Positions 46,406 to 55,208 of a DNA stretch of 64,000 bases are shown one piece after another; position 1 is the first letter of the stretch, and the number at the start of each line of letters is the position of its first letter. The notes beneath the pieces are model-generated. The model did not search any database. It was given only the letters and a program-made list of their open reading frames with translations, and was not told where the DNA came from. Both the position numbers and the translations under genes were made by a program. The stretch is from Hyphomicrobium sp. CS1GBMeth3. Lineage in GTDB: Bacteria; Pseudomonadota; Alphaproteobacteria; Rhizobiales; Hyphomicrobiaceae. Location: contig NZ_FPHO01000003.1 in assembly GCF_900117455.1 (NCBI RefSeq), positions 124,001 through 188,000 of the forward strand, in the 5' to 3' direction.

Positions 46406-49270
46406 CTACTCCAACTTTGCAGCACGCTCCTGATTTAAAGCGAATAGGCGCTCCAAGACTCGATCATCCGTTAAATCCTTTGGCCAGCCGTAGGCGGCGG
46501 CCACGGCGGCGTCGAGCTCCTTGTGGGCGTGATCGAGCCATGCCGGACGCTCGTTATAGAGCTTGGTAAGCGTGCGGTTTTTCAGGATCGCGGCGGCCCC
46601 AACGTCGATGGGCAGGACGCGGTCCGGGTAACCAGATACGACCTCGGGCACGCGCCGGACGAGATCAGGCGGGTTGAGCCAGTTCTCGCGCAGCTCATTC
46701 AGGCGCGCGGCGGCAGCAGCGATGGCCAGCCCACGTGGGTCGTTCGCGTAGTCAGTCGCCGGTATGTTCGGCGTCAGGCCTTCCGGGAAGGGAAAGGTTT
46801 CAAAGCAGGTAGTCGGCGCGTAGCGCGGATCGTTACCGACGCCGAGCCACGTGCACATGCGCAGCGACCACAGCTCATGGAGCTTCGAATGCAGAATGCC
46901 GAACGTCGTGTCATCGTCGCGGGCAATGGCGATGAGTTGGCAGTCAGCCAGCAGCTTGGCTGGCGCCCACACGAAGATTCGATGCTTTGCAACGCGTGGC
47001 GACACTATCTGTCGCTGAAGCGAATTTGTTGCCCTCTTCAGATCCTCTCCAGATCGGCCTAAGCGCCACCAGTTCGCTCTTCTTTGGCTGTCTCGATTCA
47101 GTAACCTTACTGGACGCACGTGCTCCTGGACGAAACGAAACGGAGCCTCGAACATTGCGGCTTGTTGTTCGCTCATTTGGCCGAAATCTATGATCCATTT
47201 TCCTTCAGGGCGTCGGGTAATATCGAGGCCATTTGCCCACGGCCTCAACACTTCAGTGTTGCTGCTCCCATCAGGGTTTCTTGGAGCAAGTAACCATGAC
47301 CGGGCGACATCACCATCGACGTCAAATGGACCAACCTTCACTGGACCTTGGAAACTTATGGCCTTGTTAGTAGCGAGACGCTTTGCGCCTACGATGTCGA
47401 CGGTTGAAGTTAAGTCCGAGAAGATTTCTGCAACTTCGGAACCGTCGAGGCGCGCGTCAGAAGCCGGCTCGCCATCAAAGCAGATAACGGACACGCGGAC
47501 TGAAGCCCCGTCTACTACCCACGGTTCATCGCTCCACGCCTCGAAGATTCTTCCGCCCTCGGTTATTGGCTTCAGCGACGTTCTGTTTGTACCGCCACGG
47601 ATGGAATTTGTCGCCACAAGCCCTACGCGTGAGCACGCGCTCTCGCTGATATGCCTCCATGCTTTGTCGAACCAATAGCATACGAGATCCACCGCACTGC
47701 CCAGCCGATCTTCAAATATTGGGCGCACCCGCCTAACGTATGGCTCGCCGAGAAAGTCAATCATACGCTGGCTACCCAAAAACGGCGGATTGCCGATGAT
47801 GACGTCGGCTTCGGGCCACTCGGCTTCGGTACCGTCGGGATTGAGCAGCGCGTCACGGCATTCGATGGTGTTGAGCGACTTCAGAACAGGGTTGTCCGAG
47901 ACTCCGAAGTTCTTCTCGCGCATCCACTGGATCTCGCCGATCCATACTGAGACGCGCGCCAGCTCCGCCGCGAAGGGATTGATCTCGATACCCTTCACGC
48001 ACTCCGGCCCGACGGCCGGGAACGCGGGCGGCAGGCCCAACTCCTCGGCCTCGAAGTTGACGCGGAACTCGATGTCCTTGAGTGCCTTGAGCGCGAGATA
48101 GAGGAAGTTGCCCGACCCGCAGGCCGGATCGAGCACGCGGAAATTCTTCAGCCGCTCGACGAACGCGATGCGCATCGCTTGCGCCTCATTCATCGTCTTG
48201 GTCTTGGCGCTCGCGGACTTCGCGCGCGCTGCCTGGGCCGCCTTGACCTCGATCTCGCCGCGCACTTCCGCCCACTCCCGCAGCAGCGGCTCGATGATGA
48301 CCGGCCGCACGATCATCATGATCTTCTCGGCATCCGTATAGTGCGCTCCAAGTTGCGATCGCTTGCCGGGGTCGAGCCCGCGCTCGAACAGCGTGCCCAT
48401 GATCGACGGATTGATCTCGGACCAGTTGGCGCGTGTGGCTTCGAGGGCAACGCGGATGTCGTCAGCGGTCAGCGGCAAAGCTGCCCTGTCTTCGAACAGG
48501 CCGCCGTTGAACCACTGGATGGCGTCAAAACCCACGCGGCCATTCTTGTTGGCCATAGCGCCGAACAGTCCCTCGGCATTGGCGACGAACTGGCTTGAAT
48601 CGCCGAGGCTTGCTTCCAGCATGCGCTCGAACAGGCGCTTCGGCAGCAGGTCCACGTCCTCCGCGAACATACAGAAGACCATGCGGTTGACGAAGTGGGC
48701 GACCTTCTCCGGATCGTGACCCTGGTCGCGCAGGCTCTGAGCAATGGCCACGAACTTGCGGGCGACCTCCTCCGTAGTCGCGTTAGCTGAGCGCTTGGGT
48801 TTCAGATGCTCGACGCTGGCTTCGTCGAAGGCCCATTTCAGCTTCTGCCGGAGGCGCGCATCGGCGAGGTCCTCAAGCTGCAATGCGTGCTTCTCCTGGA
48901 CCATGCTGGTCCAGTTGGTGTGCAGCTCGATACGCCGCATGTCTGAGACGATGAGGAGGGGCGGGTTCTCAAGGTCGCTGGCATAGAGACGAAGCTGCTT
49001 CAGCGCTTCGCCGAGGTCCTTGCCGGGGCTTTTGTATTCCCAGGCAAAGCAGTTGCGCTTCCAAGCGTCCGCGTAGCCGCCTCCACCACCTGCCTTGTCG
49101 ACGTTGATCTCAAAGCCGTAGCCCTGGTCCATCAGCGAGGTACCGGTGGGCTTGGGGACGCCAAGGAGATCGCAGAGCCCGTTGAAATGGATGTGCGCGC
49201 CCTGACGCTCGTTAAGGTCAGAGTGCTTCCAGGTCGATATGAACTGTTCAGGCGTCAGGACACCCCCCAT
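46406..49270 (-). CDS. MmeI-like type IIL restriction-modification enzyme
   Basis: This single-chain enzyme (954 residues) combines cutting and adenine methylation. The N-terminal nuclease has D68 (GGYADAW) and E78-x-K80 (FAWEYKSPGK) of the PD-(D/E)XK type. A helical linker follows (about 110-330), then a gamma-class N6-adenine methyltransferase with motif I VLDPACGSGNFLYLAL and motif IV IIGNPPFLGS. A target-recognition domain then follows (about 620-830), and the end (NPPDLVRRVPEVVSGYPDRV, LTKLYNERPAWLDHAHKELDAAVAAAYGWP) is the usual MmeI-family C-terminus. All key residues are present, so it appears intact. The ATG at 49270 has only a weak ribosome site. Confidence 0.92.
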   Translation of the reverse strand: MGGVLTPEQFISTWKHSDLNERQGAHIHFNGLCDLLGVPKPTGTSLMDQGYGFEINVDKAGGGGGYADAWKRNCFAWEYKSPGKDLGEALKQLRLYASDLENPPLLIVSDMRRIELHTNWTSMVQEKHALQLEDLADARLRQKLKWAFDEASVEHLKPKRSANATTEEVARKFVAIAQSLRDQGHDPEKVAHFVNRMVFCMFAEDVDLLPKRLFERMLEASLGDSSQFVANAEGLFGAMANKNGRVGFDAIQWFNGGLFEDRAALPLTADDIRVALEATRANWSEINPSIMGTLFERGLDPGKRSQLGAHYTDAEKIMMIVRPVIIEPLLREWAEVRGEIEVKAAQAARAKSASAKTKTMNEAQAMRIAFVERLKNFRVLDPACGSGNFLYLALKALKDIEFRVNFEAEELGLPPAFPAVGPECVKGIEINPFAAELARVSVWIGEIQWMREKNFGVSDNPVLKSLNTIECRDALLNPDGTEAEWPEADVIIGNPPFLGSQRMIDFLGEPYVRRVRPIFEDRLGSAVDLVCYWFDKAWRHISESACSRVGLVATNSIRGGTNRTSLKPITEGGRIFEAWSDEPWVVDGASVRVSVICFDGEPASDARLDGSEVAEIFSDLTSTVDIVGAKRLATNKAISFQGPVKVGPFDVDGDVARSWLLAPRNPDGSSNTEVLRPWANGLDITRRPEGKWIIDFGQMSEQQAAMFEAPFRFVQEHVRPVRLLNRDSQRRANWWRLGRSGEDLKRATNSLQRQIVSPRVAKHRIFVWAPAKLLADCQLIAIARDDDTTFGILHSKLHELWSLRMCTWLGVGNDPRYAPTTCFETFPFPEGLTPNIPATDYANDPRGLAIAAAAARLNELRENWLNPPDLVRRVPEVVSGYPDRVLPIDVGAAAILKNRTLTKLYNERPAWLDHAHKELDAAVAAAYGWPKDLTDDRVLERLFALNQERAAKLE

Positions 49271-49468
49271 CGGCTCTGTGCCCCATGTACATATTACGCC
49301 TTATGGCATCACGTGGGTTGTCCGCAATCGGTCAAATACCGGGGTTCCCCGACATTTGGTGCCCCTGCGCCGGAACATCCTCCAGATAGGCTAACCGATT
49401 GATTTTATTGTAATTGGTAAAAACTTCTTGAATTTCGATCAAATCTGTACCAATTATTGTAAAATCAA

Positions 49469-50488
49469 ATGGTTAGGCTAGACATGCGCTACAGCGAATT
49501 GAACGATGAGCAACGCCGTCAGTTCGTCGACGCACGGCAACTGTTCGGGCCCTGGCGCGATGCCGATCGCGAGTTTCGGCATAGCTATCAGGGTTCGATG
49601 CATTGGGTGAAGACGGGTGAGCGCCAATATTTGAAGCGCCGCTATGGCACGTCGTGGGAAAGCCTCGGCGCTCGCTCGCCGGAGACCGAAGCGACCAAGG
49701 CCAGCTACACGGAACAGCGATCCCGCCTCCGGCAACGTATCACGCGCCTGGCGAAGCGGCTGGATGCGATGAAAAAAATCAACCGAGCCCACGGGCTCGG
49801 ACGGGTGCCTGACACGGCAGCAAAGGTGCTGCGCAAGCTCGACGAGGTCGGCCTACTTGGCAAACAGCTATTTGTCGTCGGAACCCATTCGCTTTACGCC
49901 TATGAAGCTCGGGCGGGCGTTCTGTTCGACGGCGGTCTTACTGCAACTACGGACATCGATCTCCTATGGGATTCGCGCCGCAAACTGAGCCTCGCAGTGG
50001 CACCAGAACTACGATCCGAGGGATTGATAGGTTTGCTACGCCGCGTCGACAGATCGTTCGAAGCGCAGCCGGGTCACTATCGAGCCGTCAACGAAGACGG
50101 TTACTATGTAGATCTAATTCGCCCCCTGGAAAAGGACGAGGCGCGAGCGGCGGTTTCGAAGATCTCCGACGCGGATCATGACATGACCGCGAGCGCTATC
50201 ATCGGCCTGCAATGGCTGATCAACGCGCCGAAGTTCGATGAGATCGTGATCGGAAGCGATGGGCTCCCACTGTGGATAAGTTGCATCGATCCGAGGGTCT
50301 ACGCACTTCACAAACTATGGATGTCCAAGGAATCGTCGCGCGAGCCGATCAAGCGCAAAAGAGATATGGGGCAAGCAAAGTCAGTTGCCGAAGTAGCTCG
50401 CGACTACCTCGGAATGAAGTTCAACGCGAAAGATCTGAGCGCTCTTCCGATCGAACTCGTGCGCTGCGCTAAAGAGCTTACCGCCTAG
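49469..50488 (+). CDS. GSU2403-like nucleotidyltransferase-fold protein
   Basis: This 339-residue protein fits the NTP_transf_8 (GSU2403) group of minimal nucleotidyltransferases. The core motif VVGTHSLYAYEARAGVLFDGGLTATTDIDLLWDSRRKL carries the G-[S/T] and D-x-D residues (TDIDLLW) for metal-NTP binding. The N-terminal 90 residues are a charged helical domain and the C-terminus (DPRVYALHKLWMSKESSREPIKRKRDMGQAKSVAEV) is helical and basic. It follows an A+T-rich promoter-like spacer and has no obvious antitoxin partner. It may modify RNA or protein, as other MNT/AbiEii-type proteins do in toxin systems. Confidence 0.8.
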   Translation: MVRLDMRYSELNDEQRRQFVDARQLFGPWRDADREFRHSYQGSMHWVKTGERQYLKRRYGTSWESLGARSPETEATKASYTEQRSRLRQRITRLAKRLDAMKKINRAHGLGRVPDTAAKVLRKLDEVGLLGKQLFVVGTHSLYAYEARAGVLFDGGLTATTDIDLLWDSRRKLSLAVAPELRSEGLIGLLRRVDRSFEAQPGHYRAVNEDGYYVDLIRPLEKDEARAAVSKISDADHDMTASAIIGLQWLINAPKFDEIVIGSDGLPLWISCIDPRVYALHKLWMSKESSREPIKRKRDMGQAKSVAEVARDYLGMKFNAKDLSALPIELVRCAKELTA

Positions 50489-50626
50489 GCCGTACCATCT
50501 CAGATCGGCCTATCCAGACAGGATCACGACCGTCGCTAGGCGTAGGTATGTTGGCTGCAATATAAGCCTTCTCGCCCGACGACGATATTTGCGGCGTGTC
50601 CATGATCGCCCCCAACCTTTCCCACA

Positions 50627-51255
50627 CTAGCCGTTCAATGACCAATCACAGGGTTGAAACCCCCACCCTTTGACGTCCTCCTGCGCGAACCGCTCGTACA
50701 GATCGTCGGATATGAAATAGAGCGCTCTGTTCGACCCCGTGGCGTTGACCGTCCGAGAAGCGCGCCAAAAATGATGGCCGAGAATGCTGGAGCGTTTCAG
50801 TACGTATCTCTGATCAGGTGGCTTACCGAATCCACTTTCCCGGGCCGCCTCAAATCCCGATCCGCCGTAAATTGCGTTGCATCAAAATCGATGCAGTCGA
50901 TGAAGGTGCGGACCTGTAGTAAAAAATAATCAGGTACAGGGCTATCGTCCTCCTCGCGAAGCAAACTTAGCGGAATGGAGAGGATGCCCTGCGGCTGGAA
51001 TTCCGAAATGATCTTCAGAGCTCGTGCAGATACGATGCATGGGTCCACCCCAAGCAACTCCGGGAGCGGCGCACCCTGCACGAGCGACGGCCTTATCTTC
51101 ACCGGAGCTGCAGCCAGACTCACTACATCCTGAGGAGAAAGATCCTCATCCCGAAAAAAAACAGTGAGCGGCCCCGGTTTTCCATAGAGGTTCCCCCAGC
51201 TGATACCGAAGGCGTACTCCCGAGCGCGGCTTATGTGGTTTATGTCGTAGGCCAT
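50627..51255 (-). pseudogene. DUF1629/Imm11-like immunity protein, frameshifted
   Basis: From the ATG at 51255 the minus strand encodes 152 residues (MAYDINHISRAREYAFGISW... up to SHLIRDTY). Shifting frame just before the TGA, the reading continues as RYVLKRSSILGHHFWRASRT and then LYFISDDLYERFAQEDVKGW plus GFQPCDW, ending at a TAG near 50627. This continuation is the expected C-terminus of the DUF1629/Imm11 family (FxWR, 'yfvSd...f...gi.G..F..c'). The gene is therefore interrupted by one frameshift, through true decay or sequencing error. Such proteins normally neutralise a contact-dependent toxin; no toxin gene is nearby. Confidence 0.7.
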
Positions 51256-51446
51256 GTGATTGTTTCAGTTGTATCTTGATCTGACACCGACGCTGTGCTG
51301 TGCCTCCAAGGGAACGTGCCCCTGATGCGATCCATCCCCCTGCACGCGCCAACTTGGTCGTTAAGCATGACGCCTGTGTTTCAGGTTAGACCGGCGCTGC
51401 TAGATCTCGCGCACCGTCAATTTTACCGTCCTCCATCGCCAACATC

Positions 51447-51785
51447 TTAAGCGTGCGATCCGGTAACACTTTTCAGCTTGCCATCGAAGTGCGGTTTGAG
51501 CCGGCGGAGATGTGCCTGATACCGCGCAGAGGTTGCTGCATCTTTGCGTGATTGTCGAGGAAGCGCTGCCTCTTCAAACCGAAGCTTCGAACACTCGCCC
51601 CATTTCGTCGCCTCGAGCTCGTCTTCCCAGGCCACCAGCCGCCGTCGCGCTTCCGACGGGTTGCTGATTTGGAGGCTCTTACGCTTCTCCTTCCGACGAC
51701 GAGCGCCCTTGGGACCGACGTAATAGATATAGCGGCCGTAGTAGATTCCTTCCCGGGCTATCAGGCTTGCCATTGTACTCCCCAT
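51447..51785 (-). pseudogene. truncated tyrosine integrase, N-terminal part only
   Basis: About 112 codons read MASLIAREGIYYGRYIYYVG, then an Arg/Lys-rich strand, SEARRRLVAWEDELEATKWG and the core-binding motif FEEAALPRQSRKDAATSARY followed by HLRRLKPHFDGK. This matches the arm- and core-binding part of prophage tyrosine integrases. The catalytic domain (R...HxxR...Y) is missing; the frame ends in SHA-stop, and nothing resembling it follows to 51256. It marks the left end of the reduced prophage module and is probably non-functional. Confidence 0.6.
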
Positions 51786-52017
51786 TTGGTTGCGGCCCAC
51801 GCCGCGGCGGCTTGCAGCCGATTGAATGTTGACTGGCGAGCACCTGCAGCATCGAACTGTCTGGGCCGAATTGGGGGCCGCTTGCGGGGAGCAAGCGCCT
51901 GCAATTTCGCCGGCAACGGCAAGCAACGCGGAGCAAGGCTTCACCAAGTGTCCCGCCATAAGAAAGCGCCCCCGACGCCGATGCGCCGAGGGCCAAGTGT
52001 GTGCCGATGGGTTGCTC

Positions 52018-53046
52018 CTACGAAGCTACGCCAAGGATGATGTAACGGCCCAAACGTTCTTCGGTGATCTTGCCGTCTTCGATCCAGCGCTGGCGCCAGC
52101 GCGTGACGGTGCCGGGGTCAACATCGAACCGCTTCGCGATGGCGGTGTTCATGATCGCCAGCTTCCCCCCGCTCTTGGCCATTTCGCCGAGCACCCAATC
52201 GAGGGCTCGACGTTCGGCCGTGACCGGAATCGTCGCCGGCGCTTCGTCCTCTTCCTCCTGCCCCCGCGGCTTGTCCGTGAGAAGCCAGAGGCCGATGCAG
52301 GCAACGAGCTCGACCGCGAAGCCGATGATAGCAACCAGCAAGTAGCTGATGATGCTCTCATCGAGCCCGGACGCTTTGGCCAACGCCGCCGCCTGCGGGT
52401 CGGCTGCCACCGGTCGCTGCGTCGCGTCGAGCTTCGCCTTCGCCGCGTCGCGCTTGCCCTCGAGCTCGCGCTTGCGGATCGCCTGGGCCATCTCCTGGCG
52501 AAGATCGAGAATAGGCTTGCAGGCCGCAAAGCTGTCGTCCCGCGTCACATCAGTGCATTGGTCAGTTCGGCGAAACACGTTACGCGGCACCGGCGCGGCG
52601 TCCATCGAAGCCTTTACGTCCGCAATCGATCGAACCGCTTTTAGCTTCGCCAGCTCTGCCTCGGCCGATTTGTATTCGGCCTCGGCACGATCGTATTCGC
52701 CCATCGTGCTGAGGCGAGCGCCGCTCCACTCGGAACGAAGCTTCATCAGCATGCCATCGACGGCAACCATCGAAGCGATGAACAGCACCCCGAACACCGC
52801 GCCGGCGGCGATGCGGCGAGCTGCGCCGGCGCCGGACGTCCCCGCGAGCCGAAGCATCTCGGGCTTCAGAAGATCGAGCGCGAACGCAGTAGCGCCGAGC
52901 CCAACCGCGACCGGGTTTACGGTCCAACCAATGATCGAAACAGCGATCGTTGGCGCCTGGCTTGCGTAGTATGAGGCCGAGAGCGTTGCGCTCGCAGCCA
53001 TCACCCCTTGCACGGCGGCATGCCGTGCACTATTTTTCCAAATCAT
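52018..53046 (-). CDS. membrane protein with C-terminal helix-turn-helix
   Basis: This protein of about 342 residues has N-terminal hydrophobic segments (TIAVSIIGWTVNPVAVGLGATAFAL and AAGAVFGVLFIASMVAV), a long charged coiled region (about 115-235, EYDRAEAEYKSAEAELAKL) with two cysteines (QCTDVTRDDSFAACKP), a further membrane hairpin (SYLLVAIIGFAVELVACIGLWLL) and a cytoplasmic helix-turn-helix (NTAIAKRFDVDPGTVTRWRQRWIEDG). A membrane-anchored DNA-binding protein of this kind is known from rhizobial prophages but has no assigned role. The start ATG follows GGGGATC. The same layout recurs in the gene at 63399. Confidence 0.7.
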   Translation of the reverse strand: MIWKNSARHAAVQGVMAASATLSASYYASQAPTIAVSIIGWTVNPVAVGLGATAFALDLLKPEMLRLAGTSGAGAARRIAAGAVFGVLFIASMVAVDGMLMKLRSEWSGARLSTMGEYDRAEAEYKSAEAELAKLKAVRSIADVKASMDAAPVPRNVFRRTDQCTDVTRDDSFAACKPILDLRQEMAQAIRKRELEGKRDAAKAKLDATQRPVAADPQAAALAKASGLDESIISYLLVAIIGFAVELVACIGLWLLTDKPRGQEEEDEAPATIPVTAERRALDWVLGEMAKSGGKLAIMNTAIAKRFDVDPGTVTRWRQRWIEDGKITEERLGRYIILGVAS

Positions 53047-53193
53047 TTGTGATCCCCTTGATCGCAACATGGATTGAGAGGCCCGAGGCGTTCCCGCGCT
53101 TCGGGCTTCGTTGGTTTCGAGGCTGATCCGCCCTTCAACCGTCATCAGTATCGTATTTTTTCAATACCTATTGGAGCTGTAAGTGAGCAACTC

Positions 53194-53442
53194 CTACGCC
53201 CCCGGCGTTGCCGCTTTCTCGATGCGGATGCGGAGTTGCTCCGGCCATTTATGGCGGGGCGTTCTTTCCATGAACTCCAGCAGCGTTACCGCGTAAACAG
53301 GCCATCCTTCGCGTCTACGCACGAATACGTGCTTGGGCGAGACGCCCAGCACAGCGGCGATCTTGTTTGAAAGGCGCGGCTCCCCGAGCAGCTTCGCGAA
53401 CCGCGCCCAAACGTCCTCGCCGTTGTTTCTCGCTGAAGCCAT
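53194..53442 (-). CDS. small phage-type HTH protein
   Basis: This protein of 82 residues starts MASARNNGEDVWARFAKLLG. The central part (LSNKIAAVLGVSPKHVFVRRREGWPVYAVTLLEFME) looks like a Cro/YdaS-like helix-turn-helix in which the turn precedes the recognition helix. It lies 147 bp upstream of the membrane-HTH gene on the same strand. A regulatory role in the prophage module is likely but unproven. Confidence 0.55.
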   Translation of the reverse strand: MASARNNGEDVWARFAKLLGEPRLSNKIAAVLGVSPKHVFVRRREGWPVYAVTLLEFMERTPRHKWPEQLRIRIEKAATPGA

Positions 53443-53479
53443 ACTGGCGATAGTAGTTCGATTTTCGGACAGCCTCAAC

Positions 53480-53683
53480 TCAGTTCAGCAAATCGGCAAG
53501 TTCGTCGGCATCTTCTTTTACTGCGCGCACAAGGCCAAGCGCCGCTTCATCTCGGCGCCTGCCTGGCTCGCCGCATTCGAGGATGGTCTCGATTATTTCG
53601 AGGAGATTGGCGATGCGCGCCGACAGGTGCCCGGTGCTGCCGAACGTGCGCGACGTGTTGTTCTGGGGCTCGATGGTACGCAT
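53480..53683 (-). CDS. small hypothetical protein
   Basis: This 67-residue frame on the module's main strand ends 37 bp before the HTH gene. It is helical and acidic toward the C-terminus (ARIANLLEIIETILECGEP, then EAALGLVRAVKEDADELADLL). There is no recognised family. It is plausible as a small phage gene but could be chance. Confidence 0.4.
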   Translation of the reverse strand: MRTIEPQNNTSRTFGSTGHLSARIANLLEIIETILECGEPGRRRDEAALGLVRAVKEDADELADLLN

Positions 53684-54205
53684 GACGATGCTCCGCGCTT
53701 ACGATGCGCCACCGACTTTGTTCGAACCATCATCGGGAGCAAGACAAAGCTGAGCGGCCGTGCAAACGATGCGGCGAACGAAAATTTGCGCGTCATGCAA
53801 AAGCGCGAGGCCCTGCGCTTGCGTCTGCACGTTCCGACTGGCAAGCGTTCTATCTTCGTTCACGCGGATAGGTGGACGCAGCTATCCGATATTTTGCATC
53901 CCGCGCAAATTCGCAGCGAGCGCCGACTTGCATGTGAGGCCGTTTGCGGCGACACGCCGCTCCGCGTGACAGGACGCGGCGCAACTCGGCCGGGCGCTTG
54001 GAGCCCCGCCGGCTGGCACTGGTTTGCGCTTTTGGATGGCGCAAGCGCGGATGCGCAAGTGGGCATCCGAAGCGTCAAGCAAGAGAGGCCGGTGTTCGGC
54101 TTCCCCGGCACCTGGAAGCGCTATCGCGGGCCGAGGAAAAAGGACGGCGAGCGGGTCGCGGTCGACGTGCACGCGTCCGACGCGTGGATGGGCTCGGACG
54201 CGCCC
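53684..54205. other. unassigned 520-bp stretch in prophage module
   Basis: No gene is convincing on the main (minus) strand. The plus strand is open through this stretch; from an ATG at 53798 it would give about 141 residues (MQKREALRLRLHVPTGKRSI...ending DAPSEEAS). The composition is not clearly protein-like, so it is left unassigned. Confidence 0.3.
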
Positions 54206-54586
54206 TCAGAAGAAGCTTCCTAGCAGCTGCAATGAGCAGCCTATACCAATGAGAATTACGCCGGCTTTAGGCGACGTTTTAAGCCAATCGGAGAGGCGTA
54301 TGCTCCACGTGATATCCTCTTCTGGGGTCGCTGTGATTTCGCGCGCCAAGGATGATGGAATGTTCTCGCCACGCTTATCTGCGTCAAACGCAGCCTTTGC
54401 CAAGAGGTCAAACACGCCGCTGACTTCCAACTGCAACAGACCCGCAATGTCAGCCACTAATCCCGCCCTGTTCAGCCACACGTTGGCATTGTCGAACGCG
54501 GCCATAGCGCAACAAAACGCAACGGCACCTAGCAGGCCGTAGAGCACTACCTTCCGGTTTCGATATACCGCGTGAGCGATCCTCAT
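54206..54586 (-). CDS. small membrane protein
   Basis: This 126-residue protein has two hydrophobic segments, near the N-terminus (KVVLYGLLGAVAFCCAMAAF) and at the C-terminus (AGVILIGIGCSLQLLGSFF), flanking a soluble acidic middle. The organisation would place the middle on one side of the membrane. In a phage module it could be a holin-like or superinfection-related protein, but nothing specific is seen. Confidence 0.5.
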   Translation of the reverse strand: MRIAHAVYRNRKVVLYGLLGAVAFCCAMAAFDNANVWLNRAGLVADIAGLLQLEVSGVFDLLAKAAFDADKRGENIPSSLAREITATPEEDITWSIRLSDWLKTSPKAGVILIGIGCSLQLLGSFF

Positions 54587-54749
54587 CTTCCCCTATGCAA
54601 ACGCCCGAATAACTTAATCAGAAAGCAGACGATTCTGGCCTGTGCTCAAGCTTTTTCTGCGTTAAGCCACTGCCTCATCCTCGCGCTCTTCCTCGCCGCG
54701 GTCGCACTATTCGCGTGGCCTTTTCGCGCCATAGCAATGCCCCCTGTGC

Positions 54750-55208
54750 TTAATGGAACATCTTCGCGGACGGCAGCCCGCTGACGGCATCGTGCCGCTC
54801 AGCGTCGGCATCCATCACCCGCCCGTTCTCGTCGAGCAGTACGCGAAAATGCCAATAGGCCGGCGGCATCTCCTTCGAGATCGGTGCGAGCAGCATCGCG
54901 ACGGCAGATCCTCGGTAGCCGTACAGGCTAATGGCTCGGCGATGCGCGGCGACGCGATCCAGCAACGCTTCCCGCTCCGCCCTGTCTTTCGCCACGAGGA
55001 TCGCCGCTGTGTGTTGGATCATCGCGGCATCGAGCGCCCCAAATGTGGGGATGCCCGCCTCCGCCGCGACTGTCAGCATCGTGTTCATGTCCAGGGCGAG
55101 GATATCGTTCATCGCGTGGGCATAACCGAGGGCAGCGGGAAGGTGCTCGAAGAGATGCGCCCTCGCCCGTTTCATTTTGCGATTGCTCATCGACATCATC
55201 CCCTTCAT
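54750..55208 (-). CDS. hypothetical protein coupled to tape measure gene
   Basis: This 152-residue protein has a start (ATGAAGGGG) overlapping the tape measure stop by 3 bp, so it is probably translated with it. The basic N-terminus (MSNRKMKRARAHLFEHLPAALGYAHAMND) precedes a helical body (AAMIQHTAAILVAKDRAEREALLDRVAAHRRAI). The C-terminal part PPAYWHFRVLLDENGRVMDADAERHD looks beta. By position it might be a tail-related phage protein; the function is unknown. Confidence 0.55.
   Translation of the reverse strand: MKGMMSMSNRKMKRARAHLFEHLPAALGYAHAMNDILALDMNTMLTVAAEAGIPTFGALDAAMIQHTAAILVAKDRAEREALLDRVAAHRRAISLYGYRGSAVAMLLAPISKEMPPAYWHFRVLLDENGRVMDADAERHDAVSGLPSAKMFH

Noticed and set aside
53798..54223. 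Plus-strand gene of about 141 residues in the prophage module
   Set aside because: It opposes all neighbours, has no ribosome site and an unconvincing composition, so it was left as unassigned sequence.
54572..54784. Plus-strand 70-codon frame with a hydrophobic segment
   Set aside because: It is on the opposite strand to the module and has no ribosome site; its hydrophobicity could be chance.
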